NCBI RefSeq assembly: GCF_025562755.1
Contig: NZ_CP103300.1
Span: 5,396,501-5,460,500, forward strand
Reading direction: 5' to 3'
Length of the DNA stretch: 64,000 nt
Source of the DNA: Endozoicomonas euniceicola
Lineage (GTDB): Bacteria > Pseudomonadota > Gammaproteobacteria > Pseudomonadales > Endozoicomonadaceae
The position numbers were made by a program, and so were the translations under genes. Shown here piece after piece: positions 9,087 through 17,247 of this stretch. The notes beneath the pieces are model-generated. The model was not told where the DNA came from. It made no database searches and saw nothing but the letters and a program-made list of their open reading frames with translations. Within the stretch, counting starts at the first letter, position 1, and every line of letters starts with the position of its first letter.

Positions 9087-9146
9087 TTGACAATCTGGGC
9101 AGACTATCGGATCAGTTTTGGTTTGACAATGATTACTATAGATTAG
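9087..9146 (-). promoter_or_regulatory. Promoter/operator region of the BREX-like operon with TTGACAAT direct repeats
   Basis: The intergenic region between the divergent HTH gene and the gene at 9306 contains two direct copies of TTGACAAT (9087-9094 and 9124-9131), 37 bp apart. A TATAGT-like hexamer lies near 9135-9140 on the minus strand. Repeat spacing and position fit an operator for the adjacent HTH protein, but this is inferred only from position. Confidence 0.35.
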
Positions 9147-9305
9147 TGCTGATTTGTCTGGTTTAAGCCTGAATTTTTAATTATTTTCTGCTTTGTATCC
9201 AGTTCGTACCTATTTTCATAAAGCAATGCGAAATAGAGCAACAAAACTATACTTTCATAGTCATCTAGCGTCCCACTTCCACCATTATTTGCTCAATTAA
9301 GTCAT

Positions 9306-9938
9306 ATGAATACCAACTATGGAGTTCTCTGGCTTGACTCCATAAAAGAAGAAGCCAGATCTCTGCGAGTAATAGCTGCACAAGAAGGAAGCAGCGTATC
9401 GTCTCGTGCCAGCCTGAATACTGCTGCAGCTTCTATTGGCGGCTTTTCAAGCTATTACCAAGCAAGACAAAAGCACAATGCCTTTATATCTGAATTTGAC
9501 TCTCGCCGTAGTGGATGTCGATATTGTAGGTATATTTATGTTAAGGGGTTGAGTTCTGACCGTAGACGCCATGAAAGCTATCATCGAAACTATGAGCTGG
9601 CGGAAATACATTTAGGCAACCTGCCCGATTCCTACCACCTGAGGGAAAAAAAGAAGCACTTTTTTTCAAGAATATACAGTGACTCTAACTTCCCTTTAAA
9701 TAAAAGAGTTCGAGCCGCACTGATACATATCAGGACACACTTTGATCGTTCACTCGAAGCTGCCATAAATAATGGTTATTACCAGCAGCACCCTAACTTC
9801 GATGAATATTTGGCGATGGTTCATCCGAAAATCTACCGTTTCCCAGAAGATGTTCGAGTCTATCTTGAAGAATATCACCAGCTGGGGACGAAATACGGTC
9901 CTATTGAAGAAGGTTATACCTATTGGTATCCCTCCTGA
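9306..9938 (+). CDS. Uncharacterised protein with C2H2-like metal site; paralogue of the gene at 22057
   Basis: 210 aa, family not named by me. It has an N-terminal helical region starting LWLDSIKEEAR, then a Cys-x2-Cys-x14-His-x3-His site (CRYC...H...H, about residues 75-97), then a charged stretch, and a conserved C-terminal block IRTHFDRSLEAAINNGYYQQHP near 140-162, ending in GPIEEGYTYWYPS. The protein at 22057-22698 repeats every one of these features in the same order with identical Cys/His spacing, so this is a real gene family. No signal peptide or membrane segment is present. It is divergent from the BREX-like operon and could be an accessory defence gene. Confidence 0.75.
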   Translation: MNTNYGVLWLDSIKEEARSLRVIAAQEGSSVSSRASLNTAAASIGGFSSYYQARQKHNAFISEFDSRRSGCRYCRYIYVKGLSSDRRRHESYHRNYELAEIHLGNLPDSYHLREKKKHFFSRIYSDSNFPLNKRVRAALIHIRTHFDRSLEAAINNGYYQQHPNFDEYLAMVHPKIYRFPEDVRVYLEEYHQLGTKYGPIEEGYTYWYPS

Positions 9939-9967
9939 CTCGTGTCAATGCTTATTATTTACAAGGT

Positions 9968-10150
9968 CTACAGAAACATTATCCTGAGGTTGCGGCGGTA
10001 AAGGTGACTGAGTGCCACCTTTGGCTTTTTTTGTAACACCAACATGCCATTAATAATTTGACTATCAAGCATATCACCGGGTTTAACCCCTAGCTCTGCA
10101 CGCTGCCCAGCTGTAAGCGGAACTTGTCTTTTTGAATTTACCTTTGCCAT
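9968..10150 (-). CDS. Orphan AbrB/MazE-type antitoxin-like protein
   Basis: About 60 aa from ATG 10150 (a TTG at 10171 would add seven residues). The sequence MAKVNSKRQVPLTAGQRAEL followed by GVKPGDML is the swapped-hairpin AbrB/SpoVT DNA-binding fold used by antitoxins and transition regulators. Downstream on the same strand there is only the convergent 210-aa gene, so no PIN-domain or MazF toxin accompanies it. It is probably the remnant of a toxin-antitoxin pair or a solitary regulator. Confidence 0.7.
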   Translation of the reverse strand: MAKVNSKRQVPLTAGQRAELGVKPGDMLDSQIINGMLVLQKKPKVALSHLYRRNLRIMFL

Positions 10151-10171
10151 ATTACTGTTTACTGATTTCAA

Positions 10172-10361
10172 GAGTTGTTTTGTATTTGTGTACTACAGTC
10201 ACTCAATATCAAAGCTGTCTCTCTCGCGGACCTATAATGACCATTTTGCAGTTCAAGCCAGCTTTTAGGTGCAACTTCTAGGATATCGCCTCCCGTAGTT
10301 TGCACTCAAATATAGTTGAAAGTAAACGTTCTAACTCACTGATTACAGAAGGGGTTCAGGC
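10172..10361. other. Intergenic, no feature recognised
   Basis: I see no credible gene or RNA structure here. It separates the AbrB-like gene from the left-end repeats of the integrase/ATPase transposon remnant. Confidence 0.4.
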
Positions 10362-10494
10362 TTTGACAGAAACTATTAAATTGTGTTTTTGACCGGATGC
10401 AGGAATATGCCTGATTTTGACAAAATATTTTTGAAAACCGGCAGAATGCAAACCCTTGATTTGTATAGCAGATTTTGACAGAAATTATTTTAAT
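10362..10494. repeat. Left-end repeats of the integrase/ATPase transposon
   Basis: Three imperfect copies of a TTTTGACAGAAATTATT-like motif lie at 10362-10377, 10415-10429 and 10473-10489, spaced about 50-58 bp. Multiple subterminal repeats are typical of transposons moved by a DDE integrase with an AAA ATPase partner (Tn7, Tn5053 and Mu types), where they bind the transposase. The integrase start is missing just to their right. Confidence 0.45.
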
Positions 10495-10515
10495 AAAACA
10501 GTTTGTAAAAATTAA

Positions 10516-11127
10516 ATAAAGTGTGACTGGGAACAGTTCTGTCATTTTGCAAGGGAACCGGTCAAGCGCAAAGTCGGTATTGATGCCCGGTTTGAAGTTA
10601 ATGGCGTGACTTATGAAGCCTCCGCAGAGCTGGCGGGAGAAGAGGTGGTCATCTGGTGGGGGCTTTACGATGAAGAAGTATTCGTAGAGTACCATGGAAA
10701 ACGGTTCGGACCTTACTACCCATCCAAAGGTCCGATTCCTCTACATAAATATCGCGCTCACAAAAAGACCTCACGGGAGAAGCGAGCAGACAGGATAGAC
10801 CAGTTGGCAAAAATCCTGTCATTACCAGAAGCGGCTTACCGTGATGCCGGACTCGTTGAGTCTTTTTCTTCCGTATCAGAAGATCCACCGTCTTCTATAC
10901 CGTTCTCCCTGCAAGACCCCTTTCATGAAACCTGCTGGCCTGATGCCATCACTGCCCGGAAAGCCATTGCTGACCACTTGGGGGAACCATTGGCAAGACT
11001 CTCCGGGGAGCAACTTGAGGTGATCCGGCAGATTCTTGAAGAAACGCTGGATAAGGAAGCTGTTCTGAGCCGTGTTGACTCAGCCTTGAATCCAAGTACC
11101 ACCGAGGTAGTACACCATGTTGAGTGA
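10516..11127 (+). pseudogene. C-terminal remnant of a DDE integrase/transposase (TniA/Mu-like)
   Basis: The frame is open from 10516, after a stop at 10513, and has no proper start; a GTG at 10606 lies inside conserved sequence. It begins about DWEQFCHFAREP and continues RKVGIDARFEVNGVTYEA...VEYHGKRFGPYYP, the small beta-barrel found C-terminal to the catalytic core in Mu/TniA-type transposases. A charged linker follows and the end overlaps the ATPase gene by 11 nt. The whole N-terminal DNA-binding and DDE region is absent, so the element cannot move by itself. Confidence 0.7.
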
Positions 11128-12088
11128 AGTCATGTCCCACTATGAGATCACCAGGGAGTTTGATCGGGTCGATTTTTTCGAAACGGAGGAGTTCAAGAAC
11201 ATCCTTCAGGAAGTGCGTCATAACATACAGGGCGGACGGTTGATCGCATTAACCGGCATCGTGGGGTGTGGAAAAACACGCATACTCAGCCAGCTGCATG
11301 AGACCCTGAAAAAAGAGAAGAATGTGGTCGTGTGCCAGTCACTGTCTGTTGAGAAAAACCGCTTGACCTTGGGAACCCTGATTACAGCTCTGTTCTGTGA
11401 CTTACGCCGGACGAAAACTGAGAAGCTACCTTCGCAGCCGGAACAGCGGGAAAGGCATCTCAGGGACATGGTAAAAAACAAGAAGAAACCCGTTGTTTTG
11501 TTCGTTGATGAAGCCCATGACCTGCATGGCAAAACACTAGTGGCATTGAAACGACTGATTGAAGTCATGCAGGGAGGCGGTGGTGTTTTATCCATTGTTC
11601 TTGCCGGTCATCCCAAACTGTCGAACGACCTGAAACGTCCCACAATGGAAGAAATAGGAGCCAGAGCAACAACCTTTATTCTTGACGGTATCCAGAAGCA
11701 GAAGAAAGAGTACATCGACTATTTGTTCAAACAGTGCCTGAAGCCAAAAGTAAAAATGGAGTCGATTATAAAGCCCGATGCTATCGACTTCCTTGCCAGT
11801 CAGCTGTCAACACCTTTGCAGATTCACCAGTATCTCAACTTGGCTCTGACTGAAGGCTACCGTGCAGGTATCAAGCCTGTGACTGAAGACCTGGTGAAAT
11901 CGGTTCTGGCTTTTGATTTGAACGGCAGAGAAGCACAATTGATCAGGCAGGGTTATGACCCTCGTACTCTGGCAGAAGCTCTGGATATCAAGGTTAAGGA
12001 AGCCCGTAGCTTCATCAAAGGTGATCTGAATGGCTCTCGCCGAGATGAGATCATGGACGGCATCAAGACTCTTGGAATAGTTCTGTAA
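11117..12088 (+). CDS. AAA ATPase, TniB/TnsC-like transposition protein
   Basis: 323 aa. Walker A is GIVGCGKT at 47-54 and Walker B is VVLFVDEAH at 126-134, followed by the family-typical GGGGVLSIVLAGHPKLSNDL and a sensor-region Arg. This is the ExeA/TniB/TnsC group that selects target DNA and activates a partner transposase. It overlaps the truncated integrase gene by 11 nt and is followed 45 nt later by four end repeats. The frame is intact although its partner is broken, so any function would need an integrase supplied in trans. Confidence 0.8.
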   Translation: MLSEVMSHYEITREFDRVDFFETEEFKNILQEVRHNIQGGRLIALTGIVGCGKTRILSQLHETLKKEKNVVVCQSLSVEKNRLTLGTLITALFCDLRRTKTEKLPSQPEQRERHLRDMVKNKKKPVVLFVDEAHDLHGKTLVALKRLIEVMQGGGGVLSIVLAGHPKLSNDLKRPTMEEIGARATTFILDGIQKQKKEYIDYLFKQCLKPKVKMESIIKPDAIDFLASQLSTPLQIHQYLNLALTEGYRAGIKPVTEDLVKSVLAFDLNGREAQLIRQGYDPRTLAEALDIKVKEARSFIKGDLNGSRRDEIMDGIKTLGIVL

Positions 12089-12133
12089 GACCAGTAGACA
12101 GTTGTAGCGTTTGCTACACAAGGGCTAACGCTT

Positions 12134-12247
12134 ATTTTCAATGATTGTGAGCAGAACCGGCTGTTTTCGGCTTGTTTTCAATGATTGTGGTTTCATTTTC
12201 AATGAATGTGAGCACAGCCGGAATCTTATTTTCAATGATTGTGAGCA
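12134..12247. repeat. Right-end repeats of the integrase/ATPase transposon
   Basis: Four copies of TTTTCAATGATTGTGAGCA occur: 12134-12152 (complete), 12175-12190 (ends GTGG), 12196-12214 (AATGAATG variant) and 12229-12247 (complete). Spacing is 21-41 bp and orientation is constant, as expected for transposase binding sites at one end of a Tn7/Tn5053-like element. The motif differs from the TTTTGACA repeats at the left end. Confidence 0.6.
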
Positions 12248-12289
12248 GGAAACGCCCTCTGTTTTCAAGCAGAGCCGTTTTTGTTTTCA

Positions 12290-12680
12290 GTTCGCTACAT
12301 TTACCCATTTCTGGGGAACCTCCCGAAAAGGAAACACTGTCGTGTTCCAGAAAACGGCAAAAGGGCGAATAGCCAAAACCCTGAAATCATTCAACGAATA
12401 CTGCCGGAAATTTCGGCACGAAACACTGAGTGAGCAATATGCAAGATTGAACCGAAAACTTCGGGGGCATTACGCATATTTCGGGATAACCGGTAACGCC
12501 AAAGCTTTAGATTTAGTCCATCATCAAGTGCAGAAAATCTGGCACAAATGGCTCAGTAGGCGTTCGCAAAAGAGCCATATCACATGGGAGAAATTCAATC
12601 TGCTCTTGGATCGTTTCCCCCTGACACCGCCTAAAATCCATCATCGGTATTCTTACAGCCGTCGGCTAGTGAACCAGTAA
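12290..12680 (+). pseudogene. C-terminal fragment of a group II intron reverse transcriptase/maturase
   Basis: From about FATFTHFWGTSRKGN onward the protein is the end of an intron-encoded RT: thumb and domain X residues including LNRKLRGHYAYFGI, HKWLSRRSQKSHITWEKF and FPLTPPKIHHRY, stopping at 12680. The catalytic fingers and palm are absent. An ATG further upstream (12141) opens the frame through transposon end repeats and is not part of the gene. It joins the right end of the integrase/ATPase element at about 12290. Confidence 0.8.
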
Positions 12681-12683
12681 CTA

Positions 12684-12722
12684 TGAGGAACCGGATGCCT
12701 TAATTGGGCTCATCCGGCTCTG
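12684..12722 (+). ncRNA. Group II intron domain V-like 3' end
   Basis: Directly after the maturase fragment stop lies a hairpin with arms GAACCGGATG and CATCCGGCTC around CCTTAATTGGG, matching the position and pattern of domain V. The 3' side runs straight into the 5' end of the next intron (GTGTG at 12723), so domain VI of this first intron is missing or displaced. Confidence 0.5.
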
Positions 12723-13936
12723 GTGTGTCACGAGAGCAGAGTCGGTCTGCTCGTAACTGCAATTGAGATGGAGGAGGGCCCTCCGGTGGCGGCTTCTGGA
12801 AGCGACCACCAAACCACTGTGAGCTGCGCTGATTAAGAGTCAGGGTGGTGAGCGTCACAGAAAAGGCGCAACAAGATTGCGTCAGGTGTGAAACCTGAAG
12901 ATGAACGCAAGTAAACCAATGATGACGTGTCGTAAGCGAGTACTTCGACATCAAAAGTGGAGGGCAGATCCACTCCATGATGAGCTCAGGGGAAATCCAG
13001 TTACTGCCTGAGTGGTGTCCGGCACAAAGTTGGCATGAGCAGGTTTCAGGCTCTTTTGCGGAACGTGAGAACATGTCGCTCTGGTGTTAAGGGAGCCAGC
13101 CAAGCTGACGAAACAGCAAGGCTCTGAGTACCAATACAGGGCACAGGGGCGGATCAGCCCGTAATAGTGATGAAGCACCTGTAATGGGTGTGGAGCTAAG
13201 GAGCTGACTTATCCAGTGGAAGGAGTAGATCAACCAATTTAATGGGATGAGTCTATGACTGAAGCAAAACCGTTCACAATTTCAAAAAGGCTTGTCTGGC
13301 AAGCCTGGCAGAAGGTGAAGGCCAACAAGGGCGCCGCTGGCATTGATCGTCAGTCACTGGCTGATTATGAAGTCAATCTTAGCGGGAACCTGTACAAACT
13401 ATGGAACAGGATGTCATCAGGAAGTTACTTTCCTCCCCCCGTCATGCGTGTAGACATCGAAAAGAAAGATGGAGGCACGAGACCGCTGGGAGTACCGACA
13501 GTAGCTGATCGCATAGCACAAACTGTGGTCAAACTGACCATAGAGCCATTAGTGGAACCTGTTTTTCATGAAAACTCCTATGGTTACCGGCCACATCGAA
13601 GCGCTCATCAGGCGTTGGCTGTAGCGCGAAAGCGTTGCTGGCGTCGTAACTGGGTGATTGATCTCGATATAAAAGGTTTCTTTGACAACCTTGATCATGA
13701 TCTCATGATGAAAGCAGTGAAGCACCATATACAGGAACCTTGGGTGCTGTTGTATATAAAACGTTGGCTGGAGGCGCCTGTTGATGATGGCAAGGAGAGA
13801 GTCACAAGAACGAAAGGGACGCCACAAGGGGGAGTTATCAGCCCTCTCTTGGCAAACCTGTTCATGCACTACGCATTCGATCATTGGCTGGAGCGGCACA
13901 TTCCGAATGTCTGGTTTGAACGTTATGCTGATGATG
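12723..13936 (+). mobile_element. Group II intron A, 5' part, interrupted by intron B
   Basis: It starts with GTGTGTCACGAG (GUGYG consensus) at 12723, followed by about 530 nt of GC-rich structured leader without ORFs and then its own RT gene at 13255. The intron is cut at 13936 inside the RT active-site codons by another intron with a near-identical start (GTGTGCCACGAG). Its 3' half is not found in the window. Confidence 0.65.
13255..13936 (+). pseudogene. ltrA: Group II intron reverse transcriptase, interrupted at YADD
   Basis: Residues 1-227 carry RT blocks: AGIDRQSL, GGTRPLGVPTVADRIAQ, FHENSYGYRP, VIDLDIKGFFDNLDH (first catalytic Asp), GTPQGGVISPLLANL, and finally WFERYADD. Immediately after the YADD Asp codons plus one G the sequence switches to the GTGTG 5' end of another intron, adding only a few foreign codons before a stop. 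The thumb, maturase X and any endonuclease region are lost at this point. A downstream exon is not visible after 17.3 kb. Confidence 0.85.
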
Positions 13937-14109
13937 GTGTGCCACGAGCACAGGCTGCTGCGTAAGCAGCGCCGATGCGCAACTGCGCAGAAGATGAGGG
14001 AGGGCCCCTCGGAGCCGCCTTGCAGGAGGAGGCTTCAAACCACCTTAAGCGGCGAAGGTAAAGAGCCTTGGTCGTGAGCGTTAAGGAAAAGGCAGGGCTT
14101 GACCCTGTC
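13937..14109 (+). mobile_element. Group II intron B, 5' fragment inserted in intron A
   Basis: It begins GTGTGCCACGAGC and aligns by eye with intron A's leader (shared GGAGGGCCC, GGCGGCTTC-like and CAAACCAC stretches), so the two are relatives. It is interrupted at 14110 by ISAs1. A short continuation (GTCAGGTAAGTG) appears after the ISAs1 target duplication at 17347, then resemblance ends. Confidence 0.6.
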
Positions 14110-14239
14110 CAGGGCGATCTCATTTGGCACTAACTTTCAAATAACCCCCTGAAGCAGCAGCGTTCGGTAGTGGGGCAAACCTGATATTTTGTAGTTGTTT
14201 GCTAAAATACGGCGTATGCCGTATTTATCATAGAGCGAT

Positions 14240-14533
14240 ATGAAAATGTGCTCCACACCAGTTCACTGCCCTAAATGTGGCGGTAATGACGTTAAAAGCT
14301 TTGGCTACAGTGCTCATAATGTTCCTCGCTACTTTTGCTGTAATGCTGAATGTGAAACCAAGTCCTTTATGCTTGAGTACCGGTACAAAGCTTATGAGCC
14401 AGGCGTTAAAGAAAAAGTCGTCGATATGGCAATTAATGGTGGCGGCATCAGGGATACAAGCAGGGTTTTAGGAATCAATAAAAAAACAGTAATAAACACA
14501 TTAAAAAAAAGAGAAAGGCTTAGTTCAAGTTAA
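14240..14533 (+). CDS. insA: IS1 InsA-like protein
   Basis: 97 aa: N-terminal zinc finger (HCPKCGGNDVKSFG...RYFCCNAEC) and a helix-turn-helix (GIRDTSRVLGINKKTVINTL). It serves as DNA-binding half and repressor of IS1 transposition. The frame ends just after an A8 run, where slippage would join it to InsB and give the active transposase. Confidence 0.85.
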   Translation: MKMCSTPVHCPKCGGNDVKSFGYSAHNVPRYFCCNAECETKSFMLEYRYKAYEPGVKEKVVDMAINGGGIRDTSRVLGINKKTVINTLKKRERLSSS

Positions 14534-14549
14534 TCCCAATATTCAGAAA

Positions 14550-15002
14550 ATGGATCTTGGAACGGGTGCTGTAATTCACGTAGGCCTCGCCTGCCAAGAG
14601 GCCGAGATAGATGAACAGTGGTCTTATGTGTTTGAAAAAAGTAACCAGCGTTGGCTTTGGCATGCAGTTGATCATGCGACCAATACTGTTTTGGCTTACG
14701 TTTTTGGGAAACGAAAGGATGAGGTTTTCAAAAAACTAAAAGAGCTTCTTGAGCCATTTGGTATCAAGAAATTTTATACTGATGATTGGGGAGCCTATGA
14801 GCGTAATATCGACGAAAGTAGTCACATCATCGGAAAAGAGAATACTCAGAAAATTGAACGTAAAAACCTGAATTTTAGAACTTGGATTAAGCGTCTGACC
14901 AGAAAGATAATATGTTTTTCAAAGTTAGAGCAAATGCACGATATTGTTATTGGCCTGTTGATCAACAAAATCGAATTTGGCATTGACATCCATGCAATAT
15001 AA
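14550..15002 (+). CDS. insB: IS1 InsB-like transposase catalytic part
   Basis: 150 aa from an internal ATG; the open frame extends upstream to the A8 run at about 14503-14510. DDE region: EIDEQWSYVFEK, YTDDWGAYER and the conserved IERKNLNFRTWIKRLTRKI typical of IS1. The shift needed from InsA is +1 (or -2) at the A run as read here, unlike the usual -1, so this copy may rely on transcriptional slippage or carry a one-base change. Confidence 0.85.
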   Translation: MDLGTGAVIHVGLACQEAEIDEQWSYVFEKSNQRWLWHAVDHATNTVLAYVFGKRKDEVFKKLKELLEPFGIKKFYTDDWGAYERNIDESSHIIGKENTQKIERKNLNFRTWIKRLTRKIICFSKLEQMHDIVIGLLINKIEFGIDIHAI

Positions 15003-15020
15003 CAGGTTTACCCCACTACC

Positions 15021-16655
15021 CTGCAGTTTTTACTTAAACAACACGCTCCATGCGCCCCAATGCTAAGCTGCGTCCAACAATTCAAATTTCTGAGCATGAG
15101 CTTTCAATGTGTCCGTTGCTTCCTGTCTTCCCAGGTCTCTACCAGCCATATGTCTACTCGACTCTCGTTTAGGCAGAGTGTCTTCCAACGCTAATGTAAG
15201 AGCCTGTAGCTCATTATCCGGATCATCCGACTCCACCACCGCTTTTACCGTGTTAAGCAATGCTTCCGCGTTGAGGCGCTCGATCAGACAACCAACGGGC
15301 ATCCCGGGCTGTTTGTTTTTTAGCAGGACGAATTGCTCAGGGTGCAGCAATAGCATATGTTCGCACAGCAGACTCAGAATCACGCCACGCTGCGATCCAT
15401 CAGCACCTTGCTGCTTGCTCAATCTGTTCCAGCCGCAGTGGGCTTTCCAGTCCTGAATAAAAACCTCGACCAACCACCTCAAGGTGTAAAGCCTGACTAT
15501 ATCGGTATGTCGCCATGACATATCTGAAGCCACCAGGTAACGATAATCTTCCTCACCTTCATACTTCAGGGCAATAACAAAACGCCTTTTCCCATGAGCC
15601 TTAACATACAATCGAGCTGCTTGAATGGTGACTTGCTCTTCTTTGCCACCTCGGATCATAAGTTGGGCCTGAACTCCCTTTTGACGTGCAAAATAAGTTT
15701 TCAGGGCAGCTTCTGAATGACCTCTGTTAGACACTTTCTGGTTGGAGCGTAACTGGCTGATAACCTGGGCTCCGCCGGTTATCGCAGCTGCCTTATCCAT
15801 GAAGTCTCCTGTGCCATACAATGCGTCAGCGAGTACACCTCTGATTGCGATTTCCGGGAACGCATCAACAAATTCTTGCAGCATATCCAGTGTCAACGAC
15901 TGCATGGTGGGATAGCGAACATGGTCTGGTTCGGGGCGCGCAGGTCGCTCTTTGTTCTGAACACCTTGTTTCCTGAGCGACTTGTCTTTCTTCCTCCACG
16001 CCGACAATGCAGGGTCGGGTACATAGAAACGGAACCCTACCGGGAAGGTGGCTATTTCAGTGACAAGCACCATGAAGACCAGCTCCTGTCCGTTAAAGTA
16101 GCCGCCCGTTGATTTATCTTTTACCTTGTGAGCACCGTCTATTTTGGAGGTTCGCTTGGTACGCTTCTTCCCTGTGTCGTCAGCTGCAAGGGTTCCGTTT
16201 TTTATCCCATAGCTTAAGAGTATGTTTCTGACGCTGGCCTGTAACAGTTTATGCCATGCTATCTCAGCCTTATAAAACATCCAGCACAGGCGGGTTGTTT
16301 TGAACTTGCCCAAACTTCTGCGTTCAAAAGCGGCCCAGTTAATGGCTTTGGTTACGACAATGCCCATGATAAAAACACCCAGTGTCACCTTCTGGCTTTT
16401 ACTCAGCTGTGCAGACGAACTGATGGATTTGAGTGAGTTATTTAGAGCATCCAGAAAGGCGGTGACAGCAGGTAATGGGCGAATTAGCACAAACGACACT
16501 TGACGGTAATTGAGTTCCTGTGCGATCTTACCTTCCAGCCTGCTGCTGTGGCTATGACGGAATCTCGCAAGGCCTGATTTCGGAGCCGCAGTGGTAGTCT
16601 ACTTCTTTTTTTCCTCCCCCGTGACACTCCCCTTCGAATCACTTAAAAACTGCAG
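15021..16655 (-). mobile_element. IS4-type insertion sequence inside ISAs1
   Basis: Ends show inverted CTGCAGTTTTTA...TTAAAAACTGCAG (15021 onward and up to 16655). The element is 1635 bp with one transposase gene on the minus strand. The left end is flush with IS1 and the right end interrupts ISAs1 transposase codons, with no target duplication left, pointing to an adjacent deletion. Confidence 0.65.
15063..16499 (-). CDS. IS4-type DDE transposase
   Basis: 478 aa, apparently intact. Catalytic signatures: LAADDTGKKRTKR (first Asp), IRGVLADALYG (second Asp) and a YREK-like YTLRWLVEVFIQDWK that supplies the Glu. The C-terminal region is helical. It lies inside its own inverted repeats and is oriented opposite to the neighbouring IS1 genes. 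The exact IS subgroup is not certain. Confidence 0.8.
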   Translation of the reverse strand: MSFVLIRPLPAVTAFLDALNNSLKSISSSAQLSKSQKVTLGVFIMGIVVTKAINWAAFERRSLGKFKTTRLCWMFYKAEIAWHKLLQASVRNILLSYGIKNGTLAADDTGKKRTKRTSKIDGAHKVKDKSTGGYFNGQELVFMVLVTEIATFPVGFRFYVPDPALSAWRKKDKSLRKQGVQNKERPARPEPDHVRYPTMQSLTLDMLQEFVDAFPEIAIRGVLADALYGTGDFMDKAAAITGGAQVISQLRSNQKVSNRGHSEAALKTYFARQKGVQAQLMIRGGKEEQVTIQAARLYVKAHGKRRFVIALKYEGEEDYRYLVASDMSWRHTDIVRLYTLRWLVEVFIQDWKAHCGWNRLSKQQGADGSQRGVILSLLCEHMLLLHPEQFVLLKNKQPGMPVGCLIERLNAEALLNTVKAVVESDDPDNELQALTLALEDTLPKRESSRHMAGRDLGRQEATDTLKAHAQKFELLDAA

Positions 16656-17247
16656 CATCGAGTTTAACGGCCAGAAGATAATGTGCATTTTTCTCTCTGA
16701 TTTTTTCGGCGATCGCTTTTTGGCACCCCATGGCGTCGGTGCTGACGATACATCCACTGATCTCCAGCATATCGAGTAAAGCTGGAATGGCTGTAATTTC
16801 ATTCGACTTAGCTGCTGTTTTGAGCTGTCCAAGCACCATGCCGGTCTGGCTAGCCCACGCATTAACCATATGAATAGCCGCTTTATTATCCCCTTTGTCG
16901 TATGAGCGCCGTAGTGTTTTTCCATCAATGGCAACAACTTCACCATGAGTGCGTTCAGCAATTTGCTTTACCCAATTTATAAAGCACTGCCGGAACTCGT
17001 CGGGGTCAAGTCGCTCGAAAACCCGGATGAAAGTGTGGTGTGATGGAACACCATGAGGCATAGGGATGTAGAGGTTTAGCCAGTATTTCTTTTTTCTGGC
17101 AAGTTGAGAAACCATTTTCCAGTCTTCAGCTCCACAAGTGATCATACAAACAGCTATGAATACAAGGTGAGGCAGAGGGTATCGATGATTATCAGCGCGA
17201 ATTTCAGTTAGTTCAGAACAAATATCCAAGAGAGTCATGTGCAGCAA
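16639..17247 (-). pseudogene. ISAs1 family transposase, 3' truncated
   Basis: 202 aa remain of a roughly 370-aa transposase: the N-terminal DDE_Tnp_1-associated domain (YPLPHLVFIAVCMITCGAEDW, VPSHHTFIRVFERLDP) and the first catalytic segment GEVVAIDGKTLRRSYD, through IVSTDAMGCQKAIAEKI to HYLLAVK. Then foreign sequence from the IS4-type element gives a short tail and a stop. The remaining catalytic residues are lost. Confidence 0.85.

Larger units (their letters stand above)
14166..15020 (+). mobile_element. IS1-family insertion sequence
   Basis: 855 bp with inverted ends GGTAGTGGGGCAAACCTG at the left and its near complement CAGGTTTACCCCACTACC at the right. It carries insA-like and insB-like frames separated by an A8 run. 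No target duplication is visible, because its right end directly touches the next element. Confidence 0.85.

Noticed and set aside
9968..10150. Complete toxin-antitoxin pair with the AbrB-like gene
   Set aside because: No toxin-size gene follows on the same strand; the next gene is convergent and belongs to another family.
12141..12290. N-terminal 50 residues of the 179-aa frame as part of the maturase
   Set aside because: They are translations of the transposon end repeats (FNDCE-type recurrences); homology to maturase starts near 12290.
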